A stretch of DNA of 64,000 nt from Porites lobata (GCA_942486035.1 CALNXK010000014.1:1738501-1802500); one strand, 5' to 3'; counted from the first letter of the stretch, positions 33,001 to 43,247 are shown. A program made the numbers and translations. The notes: generated by a model not told the origin, from the sequence alone.

Positions 33001-36000
33001 GACAATGAAGAAAATACTCCCGAGATTGCCGCCACCCTGCTTCGCCGCTCACATCGCCACTAATCCAGCACGCTTTACTTGAACTTGTACGAAAACCATT
33101 TCTTGTATATTAAAGATCTCGCCCGGTACAGTAAATCCTTCTGCTGTTCAAGATGTGGCAAGTACTGGAAACGCGCAAGTAATTTAAGGCAACATAAGAA
33201 AACCTGTGACGGCAAAGTCCAGCTGAAGTACCCTGGCGGAGCTTACCATGTCCCTAAAACTATCTTTGAAGAATTAGAAGACGAAGGTATTGTCGTTCCT
33301 GAAGAATGGCGGTACTTCCCTTACCGCGCCACCTACGATTTTGAATGTTACTTTGACAAGGAAAAAGCGCAAGAACTGAAGAACACTGAAAAGTTAACCT
33401 GGCAATCCGCCCATGTTCCCCTCAGTGTGAGTGTGTGCAGTAACGTGCCTGGTTACCAAGCACCGAAATGTTTTGTGTCTAACGGCGACCCAAACGTGTT
33501 TATTACAGAATTTATGCAGTACCTCACCAAGATAAGCCTGAAAAGTTCTTCTATTCTCCGTGAACAGTTTGCGCCTGTGTTTGAAGCACTGAAGCAAGTA
33601 CCTAACCGCGATGACTCAACAGAAGACCGATTAGCGCAAATACTTGTTGATATCCAGGAGGGTAGTCAGCAAGCTGAAAGTGAAGAAGGGGAAGATAATG
33701 ATGAAGAATTAAGTGACAACGAAAGAGATATCGATTTGATGGCAAGTGATGACGATGACGACGAGGAAGAAATCGAACCGGAGAATGAGGAAGATCGCGC
33801 GTTTCTCAATGATGAGGTAACAGAAAACGACCCTTCCTTTTACAGAAGACTGAACGTTGAGTTGAATACTGAGAGGAGACAAGAGAGGAGACAACAGCGA
33901 GATGAGCTAGCCCAGTACGAAGATGTGTTGTTTGGTCAAGAGCAGACTAGCGACAACAAAGTCTTAACAAAGCTAGCTGAAAAACTGAACGCATACTTAC
34001 AAGAACTGCCCGTGCTAGGCTTCAACTCTGGCAAGTACGATCTCAACGCTGTGAAAGAATTTGTATTTCCCTACCTCATAGAGTCTCAACCCATCAAGTT
34101 CACTGTCAAAAGAAACAGCAACCATATGTGTCTCAAGACAAACTCCTTAAAATTTCTGGACATTTCGAACTATGTCGCGCCGGGTTTCAGCTATGACCAG
34201 TTTCTAAGAGCGTATGAATGCGAGCAAACCAAAGGTTTCTTCCCTTACGAGTGGATCGACAGCCTGGACAAGCTCGAAGAAACATCTCTGCCCTCGCATG
34301 AAGCTTTCTACTCAAGTCTGAAGAACCAAAACATTACAGAAGAAGAATATGAGTACTGCCAGCAAGTATGGGAAGAAAATGAAATGTCCACCTTTCGAGA
34401 GTTCTTAATCTGGTACAATAATTTGGATGTCGTTCCTTTCCTCGAGGCAGTAGAGAAAATGAGTCAGTTCTGGCAGGAGAGAAAGATCGATATGTTTAAA
34501 GATGGAATTTCTGTCCCTGGTTTAACCCTCAAGTACCTCTTCTCTTATCTTTCACCTCAAACTTACTTCAGTCTCTTCGATCAAGCGAACAGTGATCTCT
34601 ACCATCTGATCAAAGACAACAACACGGGCGGCCCAAGTATTATTTTCCACCGATATCATGAAGCCGGCAAAACAAAGATCAGAGAAGCGGAGGAAGGCGA
34701 GGCTGCTAAGCTGTGTGAGAAGATCGTGGGTTATGACGCGAACGCTTTGTACCTCTGGGCGCTCATGCGAGATATGCCCACGGGAAGTTATACGAGACGC
34801 CTGTCGGACAATGAGTTCAAACCGAAAAGTTCTGTACGCATGGCTATTGAATGGTTGGAATGGGTGGCGCACAAAGAGGGAATTCACATCCGACATCAGT
34901 TAAACAATACAGAAAAGCGCATCGGTGGTCGTAAACTGCCTGTGGACGGTTTCAACGCGCAGACGCAAACTGCGTACCAGTTTCACGGCTGTTATTGGCA
35001 CGGCCATGACTGTGCTCTCAACCGAGGGAAAGAGTTTAACGAGAAACGCAAGAAACCTATGGCTGAGATCAGAGAAGAAACGAGAGCCAACACGGAGTAT
35101 ATCCGCAGCAAAGGGTACAACGTGGTGGAAATGTATGAATGTCAGTGGAGAGAAATGAAGAGAACCAACCGAGAACTACGGCGTTTTATTGCCACCGAAG
35201 TGAGAAGAACCCTGGATCAAGTCAAGATCATGAGCTCGGAGCGAATATTGAGCGAGGTGCGAAATGAGCGTTTGTTTGGGTGCGTGGAAGTAGATATTCG
35301 TGTGCCTGAGCATTTGAAAGAGAAATTCAGTGAAATGTGCCCGATCTTCAAGAACACAGAAATCAGCCGCGATGATATTGGAGACTTTATGAAAGCGTAC
35401 GCACAAGAGCATAACATCATGGCTCAGCCTCGGCGAAGCTTGATCGGGAGCATGAAAGGAGAAAAAATCTTGTTGGCCACACCCCTCCTCAAATGGTACT
35501 TAGAACACGGCCTGGAAGTCACCAAAGTCTACCAAGTGGTTGAATTCACCCCTGAGCCCTGCTTCAAACCCTTTGGAGATGCGGTGTCAGACGCGAGGAG
35601 AGCCGGAGATGCGGACCCCAGTAAAGCCATCATTGCAGATACCATGAAACTGGTAAGTTTTTGTTTCATTTTTTCATTCATAAAGGGGTGGGAACAATAT
35701 ACATTTTCACGAATAGAAAAAACTTATATCTTTGTTTATCTCTCAGGTGGGTAATTCAGGCTATGGTAAGACGATCACTAACCAACTGAAACACAGAAAC
35801 GTGGAGTATTGCAGTGACGCAGAGGCCAGCCGAAAAGTCAACACCCCACTGTTCCGGAAACTGGAAAATATCACAGAAGATACTTATGAAGTAGAGTCTT
35901 GTAAGAAAACTATTAAGTTAAACTTACCTATTCAAGTCGGGTTTTTTGTGTATCAGTATGCTAAGTTACGCATGCTGCAGTTTTATTACGATTTCTTAGA

Positions 36001-36496
36001 CAAGTATCTCGATCGCAGCGGTTTTCAAATGTGTGAAATGGATACGGATTCAGCGTATATCGCTATTGCTGGGGAGAGTGTGGAAAGTTTAGTCAAACCA
36101 GAATTGAAAGCAGAGTTCGAAGCTGATAAATGCAACTGGTTTCCCCGTACGGATACACCCGAGCATAAAGCCTATGATAAGCGAACCCCGGGTCTTTTTA
36201 AGGTTGAGTGGGAGGGACAAGGAATTATCGGGTTGTGTTCAAAAACCTACTACTGTTTTGGGGTCAAAGATAAGTTTAGTTGTAAGGGTGTCAACAAGAA
36301 ATGCAATGACATTAACAAAGATAAATACCTTAATGTCTTACTTACAAAACAGAATAGTGCTGGGGTGAATCGAGGGTTTAGAGTTGTAAATAATACTATG
36401 TACAGTTATGAGCAAGTTAGGGATGCCTTTTCGTATTTTTACCCGAAACGTAAAGTTTTGGCTGATGGAGTTAGCACCACTCCACTCGAAATTTAA
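30095..36496 (+). CDS. zinc-finger / protein-primed type-B DNA polymerase, seven exons, in-frame stop
   Basis: Exons: 30095-30253, 30358-30414, 30677-30733, 30890-30949, 31052-31099, 31765-35652 and 35747-36496, all phase 0 with GT..AG introns. The first five encode an acidic N-terminus. Exon 6 opens with three C2H2 fingers (31822-32067), then a region of unknown role with an OTU-like start motif (DNLCFFRCLALH near 32780). After TAA at 33061-33063 the same frame continues with another zinc finger (FCCSRCGKYW), ExoI DFEC (33337), ExoII FNSGKYDLN (34021) and PolA YDANALY (34731). Next comes an inserted endonuclease-like segment with GCYWHGHDC (34987). Motif B (VGNSGYGKT) opens exon 7 and motif C is DTDSAY (36041). 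No ATG lies between the stop and ExoI. An AATAAA near 36668 may end the transcript. Confidence 0.88.
33061..33063 (+). other. in-frame TAA inside polymerase reading frame
   Basis: The frame before (from 31765) and after (to 35652) is the same and both sides encode one continuous gene architecture. Downstream there is no in-frame ATG before the exonuclease motif. It is either an inactivating mutation or a readthrough/recoding site (context cac TAA tcc). Confidence 0.85.
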
Positions 36497-36777
36497 GTTT
36501 TCAAGTTTGTAAAAAATGGATTTTGTAAATAATTTTCATTTTCTCAAGTTTGCGTATATATTACTCTCAAAATAGTTTTCCGAAATATTTATATAAGATC
36601 GCCTCTAGTTGTAAATATTTTTTTGCGTAGCTTTTTACGGATGTTTGTACATAGGAAATTAGTTTGTAAATAAATCATTGGTTGAATTTAATCGTGGCTT
36701 GTTTCCTGACTCGACACGCACGACTTACACGCGAGATCTCCACGCGCGCCCAGGGGAAAAAACACAGGGCTAAAAAG

Positions 36778-37092
36778 ATGCCCTTTCTGCCCTTTCTGCC
36801 CGATCTGCCCTTGAAAATCAACAATAAATTTCGTGTCACAAATAGTTTTACTCAGTTGGTATCTAACATTCGCCCTGTCAGCATGAAGAAACTAAAATGT
36901 AAACACTGCCCCATACCGGGATGTCGTTCTAAATTCTTAGTTCGATTAGCAAATCATTTAACTCAAGTCCACGAGTTATCGGAGATAGAAAGAAAATATT
37001 GGCTTCAATTTGCTAAACTACAAAATACCAATGCGATTCGTGTGTATGACAAGGAGGGTGAACCCAAAACAATTTTTTTTTTCTATAAATGA
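36778..37092 (+). CDS. small zinc-finger protein of Polinton
   Basis: 104 aa from the ATG at 36778 (MPFLPFLP); an alternative start is the ATG at 36883. The second half has CKHC..PGC..H...H, a C2H2-like zinc motif, followed by a helix with IERKYWLQFAKLQ. It sits between the polymerase and the ATPase on the same strand with its own short leader. Its function is unknown. A DNA-binding or regulatory role is the simplest guess. Similar short proteins seem common next to cnidarian Polintons, from memory. Confidence 0.6.
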   Translation: MPFLPFLPDLPLKINNKFRVTNSFTQLVSNIRPVSMKKLKCKHCPIPGCRSKFLVRLANHLTQVHELSEIERKYWLQFAKLQNTNAIRVYDKEGEPKTIFFFYK

Positions 37093-37125
37093 GAGTACGC
37101 ACAAATCAGTTAATCAGTTGTGATC

Positions 37126-37767
37126 ATGGACCCGAGATGGAAACATCCTTTCCCCGCGCTTGTGGCCGGCCCAACATGTTGTGGGAAAAGTCAGTTTGTA
37201 AAACGTTTACTAGAAGCAGGAGAAGACATGATTGATGGTGCCCCGGAAAATATCATCTGGTGTTATAGCATGTATCAACCAGCCTACGATGAGATGCTTA
37301 AAACTATTCCGTACATTATGTTTGTTGAAGGAGTGCCTGGTGATCTGGAAACCCTAATTAATCCCTCTATTCGGAATTTAGTCGTCATTGATGACTTAAT
37401 GCACGAGCTTAGCAATGATCAGCGAATGACTAATTTGTTTACCAAGGGCTGTCACCATCGCAATCTCAGCGTGATCTTTATTCTCCAAAACATTTTTCAT
37501 CGTGGAAAAGAACTGAGAGATATGAGTTTGAATTCTCATTACTTAGTGGTGTTCAAAAGCCCGCGTGATAGCAGTCAAGTCAATCATTTAGCAAGACAAA
37601 TGTTTCCCGGTCATGTCAAATACATGCAAGAAGCGTTTGAGGATGCAACAAAAAGGCCCTATGGATATCTATTTTGTGATCTTAAACCGGAAACACCTAC
37701 CGACTTCCGGCTGCGTACGAATATTTTCCCCGGGGAGACTCAGTACGCTTACGTCAGAAAAGTATAA
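37126..37767 (+). CDS. DNA-packaging ATPase (FtsK/HerA-like)
   Basis: 213 aa from the ATG at 37126. Walker A is AGPTCCGKS (residues about 13-21) and Walker B is LVVIDDLM (about 88-95), followed by a sensor-like region VIFILQNIF. Length and motif layout match the A32-type packaging ATPases of Polintons, adenovirus-like and large DNA viruses, which pump the genome into preformed capsids. The frame is open and complete. The next gene begins 36 bases downstream. Confidence 0.9.
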   Translation: MDPRWKHPFPALVAGPTCCGKSQFVKRLLEAGEDMIDGAPENIIWCYSMYQPAYDEMLKTIPYIMFVEGVPGDLETLINPSIRNLVVIDDLMHELSNDQRMTNLFTKGCHHRNLSVIFILQNIFHRGKELRDMSLNSHYLVVFKSPRDSSQVNHLARQMFPGHVKYMQEAFEDATKRPYGYLFCDLKPETPTDFRLRTNIFPGETQYAYVRKV

Positions 37768-37802
37768 AAAGCGTGAATCACATCAAATTTCTTCAGTTGA
37801 GG

Positions 37803-38129
37803 ATGGCCCAGCGACTTAGAAAGAACCACGATTTTCTGAAACTGCTTGTCAAGTGTACACCAGCTCAGCGTAAAGCCATTTTGAAGGTGGCAGACGACGC
37901 TTTAGTAAGAACCATTTGTGAGTGTGTTTTAAACGTGCTTAAAGGAACAGTGCCTGTCAGTAAGCCAGCCAAGAAAAAACTTTTACCTCACAAGAAATCT
38001 TTGATCGCTTTAGCCGAAAAAAGTACACCACTCGATAAGAAAAAGAAATTGTTGGTACAACACGGAGGAAATTTTTTAAGTGTTTTGCTACCTCCCGTTC
38101 TCCGTGTGTTGAGTTCGATTCTTACCTAA
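37803..38129 (+). CDS. Polinton accessory protein, hydrophobic C-terminus
   Basis: 108 aa from the ATG at 37803. The N-terminal half is basic and helical (QRLRKNHDFLKLLVK, TPAQRKAILK), the middle is Lys-rich, and the tail is GGNFLSVLLPPVLRVLSSIL, a Gly/hydrophobic stretch. It lies directly after the ATPase and ends one base before the next ATG. The layout resembles membrane-active or core proteins of adenovirus-like virions. I recognise the type from other cnidarian elements but know no assigned function. Confidence 0.55.
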   Translation: MAQRLRKNHDFLKLLVKCTPAQRKAILKVADDALVRTICECVLNVLKGTVPVSKPAKKKLLPHKKSLIALAEKSTPLDKKKKLLVQHGGNFLSVLLPPVLRVLSSILT

Positions 38130-38130
38130 A

Positions 38131-38901
38131 ATGAATCACACAAAGCGTATGGTTCTCGTGCCCGAGAACACCTTGGAAAGATTACAGCAGCGCCAGGAGA
38201 TTTTAACCCCACCCGTCACACAAACTCTGAGAAACATGGATAGTGAAATGACCGATATTTTATCCAGTAAAGAACTTGATGATGAACAAAAAGCTAGGCT
38301 TTACAATCAAGTGTTGCAGCGGTACTTGACTTATTACGATCAGCGAAAAGGTCAACCTCTTCATGTGAAAATATCAACCCCCAAAGCAGTAGAAACACCT
38401 AAACCAGAAGAAAATGAACAACCTTCGGAAGAACCTGTCCCGGAAAAATTCACTTCATCAGCCGTAGAGGCAGAGGTCATGAAAAGTGTACCCAAAATTT
38501 ACAAAGCCGGGGCTAGACAATTGTTGGATAAAATTAAAGAGCATCAAGATGTATTGCATTGGAATGATAAAGGAGAGCTTTTGTATGAAACCAAACCCAT
38601 TCCAGGTTCTCATCTGGTGGACCTAGTCAACGACACATTGCGCCACCGCAAAGGATTTGAACCAGTAGGATGGTCGGTGTTTGCGAGGGGTCTGGCCCGA
38701 ATGAATGTCCCGGAAAATCTAGTGCGTAATCCACAGAGGCAAAGTGCTGTTCGAGAATTTAAAGCAAGGGTGAGAGACGAAACCCCTAACAGTCCTTCCC
38801 GTTGGCTACCTAGCCCACCTGTGACGGTATCCCCCGTCAAAAAACAGCGGCGAAGAAATGCGAGTCCACGCCCTGAGGCTGTGCGCTGGTTACGGTTATA
38901 A
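38131..38901 (+). CDS. Polinton protein, unknown, possible virion or packaging accessory
   Basis: 256 aa. The N-terminal third is helical (LERLQQRQEIL, DDEQKARLYNQVLQRYL) and a Pro/Glu-rich linker follows (about 85-110). A conserved-looking domain spans about 118-215 (KIYKAGARQLLDKI, HWNDKGELLY, GSHLVDLVND), and the C-terminus is Arg/Ser/Pro-rich and basic. It is the last gene of the plus-strand set. Its ATG lies one base after the preceding stop, so the two are probably on one transcript. AATAAA at about 38961 lies 60 bases beyond the stop. Function unknown. Confidence 0.6.
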   Translation: MNHTKRMVLVPENTLERLQQRQEILTPPVTQTLRNMDSEMTDILSSKELDDEQKARLYNQVLQRYLTYYDQRKGQPLHVKISTPKAVETPKPEENEQPSEEPVPEKFTSSAVEAEVMKSVPKIYKAGARQLLDKIKEHQDVLHWNDKGELLYETKPIPGSHLVDLVNDTLRHRKGFEPVGWSVFARGLARMNVPENLVRNPQRQSAVREFKARVRDETPNSPSRWLPSPPVTVSPVKKQRRRNASPRPEAVRWLRL

Positions 38902-39100
38902 AATCACCACAAGAGACATTATTATTATTATTGTAAATCATCTCTTTATTTTGTTCACTCAATAAAAGATGTTGAAAAGAAATTACAAGGTGTTTATTTA
39001 TTGAACTTTGTGCTGGGCTTGTGCTCTTTGCTTGTTTACATCAGTGCGATATTTCGGAAGACTTATAGGAAAATGTTTTTCAATAAATCGCTTGACAAGA
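38902..39100. terminator. convergent 3' region with polyadenylation signals on both strands
   Basis: AATAAA occurs on plus near 38961 (ctcaataaaag). On minus, tttattta (plus) near 38994-39002 gives AATAAA for the protease end. The two sets of Polinton genes meet here. Confidence 0.6.
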
Positions 39101-39514
39101 CTATCGTGTGTTATGAGAAAAACGATGCACAATTGTACTCATACTTATTTGCCGACTACGATATAAAGCAAAATACAAACAGTAATGTCCGCAGACTTTG
39201 GAATAGATGCTCTGTAATGTCACGGTATTAAAAATCCACTGGTTAGAATTGTTGTTTAAAAAGGTAGTAAATGTTCCCGAATATTTGCTGGGAGGTGCTC
39301 CGTAAGAATCGAAAAATTCTCCCTCTTGCTCCTTGGTGAAATAAAACGCCACCCAATGCGAACCTGGCTTGTCACTCGTATCCACATTGGCAATGTATAG
39401 GGCTGGATATTGCGAAACACTTGCAGGCAGCTTGTCTGAGGGATACACGCCTTGAAACACACCTCGTGTAAATTTATCCTTTCTCAAAATAAGGGTCAGT
39501 TGAATGGTGTCCAT
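39101..39514 (-). CDS. adenain-like cysteine protease (Ulp1/C5 fold)
   Basis: 137 aa from the ATG at 39514, one base after the major capsid stop. The catalytic layout is visible: His in GSHWVAFYF, Asp in FFDSYG, a Gln/Asn region before the Cys, and the nucleophile in VCGHYCLYF. This order is that of adenovirus protease and Ulp1 peptidases. It likely matures capsid and core proteins during assembly. It is shorter than adenain (about 200 aa), as usual for Polinton proteases. Confidence 0.85.
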   Translation of the reverse strand: MDTIQLTLILRKDKFTRGVFQGVYPSDKLPASVSQYPALYIANVDTSDKPGSHWVAFYFTKEQEGEFFDSYGAPPSKYSGTFTTFLNNNSNQWIFNTVTLQSIYSKVCGHYCLYFALYRSRQISMSTIVHRFSHNTR

Positions 39515-39515
39515 T

Positions 39516-40850
39516 TTAGTTTGTGTAGTCGTAGAGAACGTTTCTGTTTGCGTCGACCTCAATCACGTTTTGAAATTCAGCGTAGACGATAAGATTAACA
39601 GTGTTGGCGAGTGCTTCCGAGAAATGAAGCTCCAAGCGTAGATTTCCTTGTTTTATAAGCTCAAAATGATCTCCTGGGCAGTGATCTGGGGTCAAATCAA
39701 AAGCGAATAAGGTGTAACCAGAGCCATAATCACTTCTATTTATCTGATTGCCCGTATCCTGGGAAAGCTTTCCAGTACCGGAGAAAAGACTTTGATAGCC
39801 GGCTATCACATTTTGACCATCAGCGGCGTCAAACTTCAGGAACAAAGGTTTTCGGGGGATTTGTTCTCCGTCCACGTACACACCCACTTGAGTTAAATTG
39901 TGGTGATTGAAGTTGAAGGGGTTGGTACGGTAACTCCCATTGTAAGCCTCTGTGTCCACTAATCCCAATACTATGCGCTTGGGGATTTGACCCAAAAAGA
40001 TGTTGTCAGGGTTAAAACCGCTAAATCCTCTTGGAATAGAGAGTACTTTACAGTCGATTCTGCGAATGGGGTACTTGGCGCTGGAGTGTTTTAGCCCAGC
40101 TGCATGGCCTAGAATGATAGAGGAGGCAACCTTGACTCTGCGTACAAACAAGATGGCTTCTGTGATAACCACTTTGAAATTAGCTGCGGCTGCTGAGGAC
40201 ACAAGACAAAACACATTCTTGGCTCGGTTCAGTTTGATTCTTAAATTCACTCCATTGAGCATCAACCGATCTTGAAAGAATATATCACTGTGAGTGGGTC
40301 CCATCATATCCACCGTATGACTCTCTTTGGTAAACTCATAGCGAGCCTTTAATCCAAGGTTTGCTTCATCGTCTGCAGCCAAGGGGTTCACTACATTCAT
40401 CTTTCCAGCAGTATCTTTGTAAAACATAGCCATAGAAAGTTGACTTGTTTTAGCTTCTTCTCCGTAGTTCAGCAAAGACTCGATCATGGCACGATAAGGG
40501 TAAGTATTAGTGGATGGAGAGATCAATCGCTCATTCAACGAAACGTCTACTTGTGAAAACAGGGAATGTAGAAACAGGTTCACGGGACCCACTTGTGTAT
40601 CGGCATCTAACGCAGTTCCGTTTGCTTTCGTGATCTTAGCTTTCACATAAAGTTGTGTTCGCGCTAAATCTAAATATTCTTCCCCGGTTCCAGATACGTT
40701 AAATTCAATAGGACCAGTGTCCGTGATGTTGCTGAGAGGATGATATTCAATCCATTGCCCTTTGTGAATAGAGGTTTGTGTAGCAGGAATAGTAAAAAGA
40801 TCCAGCTCTGATTTAGTACACTCGCGAGACTCGTGATGAACGAAGGCCAT
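39516..40850 (-). CDS. major capsid protein (double jelly-roll type)
   Basis: 444 aa from the ATG at 40850, one base after the stop of the upstream core-like gene. Position, size and neighbours fit Polinton/adintovirus hexon-like MCPs. Recognisable text includes the N-terminal YHPLSNITDTGPIEFNVSGT strand region, FLHSLFSQVDVSLNERLISPS, and the C-terminal GNLRLELHFSEALANTVNLIVYAEFQ. These are typical of MCPs in this group, forming trimeric capsomers in an icosahedral shell. The frame is complete with no stop. Confidence 0.85.
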   Translation of the reverse strand: MAFVHHESRECTKSELDLFTIPATQTSIHKGQWIEYHPLSNITDTGPIEFNVSGTGEEYLDLARTQLYVKAKITKANGTALDADTQVGPVNLFLHSLFSQVDVSLNERLISPSTNTYPYRAMIESLLNYGEEAKTSQLSMAMFYKDTAGKMNVVNPLAADDEANLGLKARYEFTKESHTVDMMGPTHSDIFFQDRLMLNGVNLRIKLNRAKNVFCLVSSAAAANFKVVITEAILFVRRVKVASSIILGHAAGLKHSSAKYPIRRIDCKVLSIPRGFSGFNPDNIFLGQIPKRIVLGLVDTEAYNGSYRTNPFNFNHHNLTQVGVYVDGEQIPRKPLFLKFDAADGQNVIAGYQSLFSGTGKLSQDTGNQINRSDYGSGYTLFAFDLTPDHCPGDHFELIKQGNLRLELHFSEALANTVNLIVYAEFQNVIEVDANRNVLYDYTN

Positions 40851-40851
40851 T

Positions 40852-41301
40852 CTATTCTTTATCAAAAATGGTTTTCGATTTCTTCTGCTGTGGAGATGTT
40901 TTTGCTTTCTTTCCTGGAGGCGAACTGATTGTTGAGCCTTGCGCTTTCCTTTTTATAGCTTTTTTGCCTGCACCTGACTGTCCTTGCTGTGACTTCTGGG
41001 ACGTCATGTTACCTATAGCTTGTTTAGCCTGTTTGCTGATTGCTGTTTTAATGCTATCTCCGCCAATCACATCTTGGGCAACATTGACACCCGTTTGTAA
41101 AGCTTTTTTTCCAATCACCTTAGCACCTTGCTGCAGGTGAGGTATCGCCCAGCGGAACAGACCTTTAAATATGGATCCTAAGCCATAACCTCGCTGAAAT
41201 CGAGCTCCGTGAAATGCGGGTAAATTTCCACCTTTTTGCTTGGCTTGATCTACATAGTACTGTTCGTAAAACTTATGATTTGGGGCGTGGAGTTTTTTCA
41301 T
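40852..41301 (-). CDS. basic core-like / minor virion protein (adenovirus pX-like)
   Basis: 149 aa. An N-terminal GGNLPAFHGARFQRGYGLGS motif is followed by a hydrophobic amphipathic stretch (IFKGLFRWAIPHL). The rest is rich in Lys/Gln/Ser, with nuclear-localisation-like clusters (KKAIKRK, PPGKKAK). FxxGARFxxGYGLGS-type sequences mark the pX/pVI-like core proteins of Polintons and adintoviruses, thought to bind DNA or disrupt membranes and to be cut by the protease. It lies between the penton-like and MCP genes. Confidence 0.75.
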   Translation of the reverse strand: MKKLHAPNHKFYEQYYVDQAKQKGGNLPAFHGARFQRGYGLGSIFKGLFRWAIPHLQQGAKVIGKKALQTGVNVAQDVIGGDSIKTAISKQAKQAIGNMTSQKSQQGQSGAGKKAIKRKAQGSTISSPPGKKAKTSPQQKKSKTIFDKE

Positions 41302-41303
41302 TT

Positions 41304-42056
41304 TTAAAAGTACTGAGGTTGACTCTGACGAAAATGAAGTGTTAACAACACTCTTCCAAACTCAAATGGCACAGATTCCCCTGTGTCTCGCTTTATATTG
41401 ACTTCGATGGTTTCAAATTGCTTTCTGCTGACAGGTAAATATTGAGGGCGCACAAACGATTTACTGACTCGCTGACCGACCTCTCCTTCTACAGGAACAA
41501 TTCGAAGCAAAGGGACCAGTGCATCACCAACATATTGTGACTGAATAAGATCACAGTAAACGAAAAGATCGTGAAAACCATATTCCAAATCCACTTGTCT
41601 GTCGCCCGTGGTGGTCTTTGAAATAGTTTGTTCGGGAGTGAACCCCACCATATAGGCCATATCATTTAACGAGACTTCTGCGTTGTTTTTCAAATGAACC
41701 GTAACCTTTCTGCTGAGATTATCGTATGAAAACCGTACATCATCTGTATACCGATTTTCATTGTCCACTAACTCTTTCATCTTTGATAAGATATCTTCAA
41801 TGGAAGAATAATGACCCGAAAGCATCTCCAGGGAGTCCCAAACACCGTGGAGTTCTTCATTTCGAACGTAAAATCGAAACCGTTGAATATTATTCCAGCT
41901 ATGCGGATAATGGATCTCGGTCAAAGCCACTTCCCATTCGCCTGTAAGGTTTAGGGTTTGTGGTAAACTAACTCGGTACTCTGTTAATGTGTTATGAGGA
42001 AATTTATCGAGGCTGCTATTGCTAGGGAGGTGCAGATAAAACTGTGTTACCTCCAT
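41304..42056 (-). CDS. minor capsid protein (penton-like)
   Basis: 250 aa, complete. The N-terminal part FYLHLPSNSSLDKFPHNTLTEYRVSLP then WEVALTEIHYPHSW is the hallmark start of the single-jelly-roll minor capsid proteins of this group. The C-terminal half carries the DLFVYCDLIQSQYVGD segment. It is expected at capsid five-fold vertices. Its stop lies two bases before the core-like ATG, so integrase-proximal virion genes form a tight minus-strand cluster. Confidence 0.8.
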   Translation of the reverse strand: MEVTQFYLHLPSNSSLDKFPHNTLTEYRVSLPQTLNLTGEWEVALTEIHYPHSWNNIQRFRFYVRNEELHGVWDSLEMLSGHYSSIEDILSKMKELVDNENRYTDDVRFSYDNLSRKVTVHLKNNAEVSLNDMAYMVGFTPEQTISKTTTGDRQVDLEYGFHDLFVYCDLIQSQYVGDALVPLLRIVPVEGEVGQRVSKSFVRPQYLPVSRKQFETIEVNIKRDTGESVPFEFGRVLLTLHFRQSQPQYF

Positions 42057-42173
42057 CGTTTCGTGTGTTCAAATGAACTTTTTAATCTGGGCATTCTTAA
42101 TTTATTAGAAACCACACACCATTCATTTTATTATTTCCTTTTCTTTTATTCACTAAATAAAAAAACGCATAAA

Positions 42174-43247
42174 TTAAAACTTCAAAATATCACTTTCTTG
42201 AACCCAGGAATCAAATTTTGGGTCTTCGTATCCTTTCCATCTCACAAGATACTCTACTACTCCTTTACGCTTTCTCTTACGCAAAATCTTTTCAACGCGG
42301 TACACATCATCATTCTTAATAATTTTCTGCAATTCAGGCTCATAAAATGTTCCATCTAAGATTTCACCTGCATCATCTTTTAGTTTATAAACGGGTACTT
42401 GACGAGCCATTCGCTTGTAAACAGTAAAAATTTCTTCCGTAAAATTAGGTAAGTATGATTTTTCAAACATTCTCTTTACTTTGCTAATCCTGACGCGATC
42501 TCCCACTTGAAATTTAAATCGCACAGGCTTTTGAGCATCATCCCCATACAAAGTATCCCACACTTGAGCTTCATTCGTTTTAGTCACCTGACTTGGTTTC
42601 ATTTTAATACTTCGGTGGTAGGTGTTATTGTAAGAAGATACTAACTGAGGTAATACATTGGTATAGGTGAGAGTGTTTTTGGCCGTGAAATATTTGTACA
42701 TCTTATTCTTAAATGTTCGGTTAAAACGCTCAACCACTGAGGCTTTGAGCCCAGAGTTAACAGTAAAAAAGTCAATGTTGTTATCACGCAGAAATTTCTG
42801 GAACACACGATTTAGGAACTCTGTTCCTTGATCCGTCTGCAGTTTAGTAGGTTTTCGTCCAGTAGAAAGGATCTTTTGAAAGGCTTGGACCAGTTCTTTA
42901 CCTTGTTTTGTCTTCAAAGGTAACACAAAAGCGTACTTGCTGAAGATATCTACACAAGTCAGTAAGTATTTATAACCCTTGTTGTAGCGACTGAGGTTTT
43001 GAAGATCGACCAAATCCGCTTGAAATTGGGCATTTATTCCAGGAACGATGACTCGGCTTCGCTTGTAGCGTCTTCGCGCGGGCTTGTGAAGAGTATAAAC
43101 ATCTTGCTGACTCAACCATTCTCGGACTTGTTTACGCGATATCTTGTTCTTTCCTTTCTCTTTGACTGCTCTGTAAACAGCATCTAAACCACCGAAACTT
43201 GCGGGTTGACTTGGGTCGAGATAAATGCTGGTCAGTGTTTTCTCCAT
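42174..43247 (-). CDS. retrovirus-like integrase with chromodomain
   Basis: 357 aa from the ATG at 43247. The rve domain spans about residues 75-240 with catalytic Asp in QADLVD, Asp in LQTDQGTEF and Glu in SVVERFNR (D,D35E pattern). An SH3-like linker (FQVGDRVRISK) and a C-terminal chromodomain (YRVEKIL...VRWKGYEDPKFDSW) follow. It performs strand transfer of the element into host DNA, leaving the 6 bp duplication seen here. The chromodomain may steer integration toward methylated histones. Upstream, the frame is open to 43271 without another ATG. No zinc-binding HHCC domain was identified in the N-terminal part. Confidence 0.92.
   Translation of the reverse strand: MEKTLTSIYLDPSQPASFGGLDAVYRAVKEKGKNKISRKQVREWLSQQDVYTLHKPARRRYKRSRVIVPGINAQFQADLVDLQNLSRYNKGYKYLLTCVDIFSKYAFVLPLKTKQGKELVQAFQKILSTGRKPTKLQTDQGTEFLNRVFQKFLRDNNIDFFTVNSGLKASVVERFNRTFKNKMYKYFTAKNTLTYTNVLPQLVSSYNNTYHRSIKMKPSQVTKTNEAQVWDTLYGDDAQKPVRFKFQVGDRVRISKVKRMFEKSYLPNFTEEIFTVYKRMARQVPVYKLKDDAGEILDGTFYEPELQKIIKNDDVYRVEKILRKRKRKGVVEYLVRWKGYEDPKFDSWVQESDILKF

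Noticed and set aside
33709..35420. Minus-strand ORFs inside the polymerase gene
   Set aside because: Antisense shadows of a strongly coding plus-strand frame.
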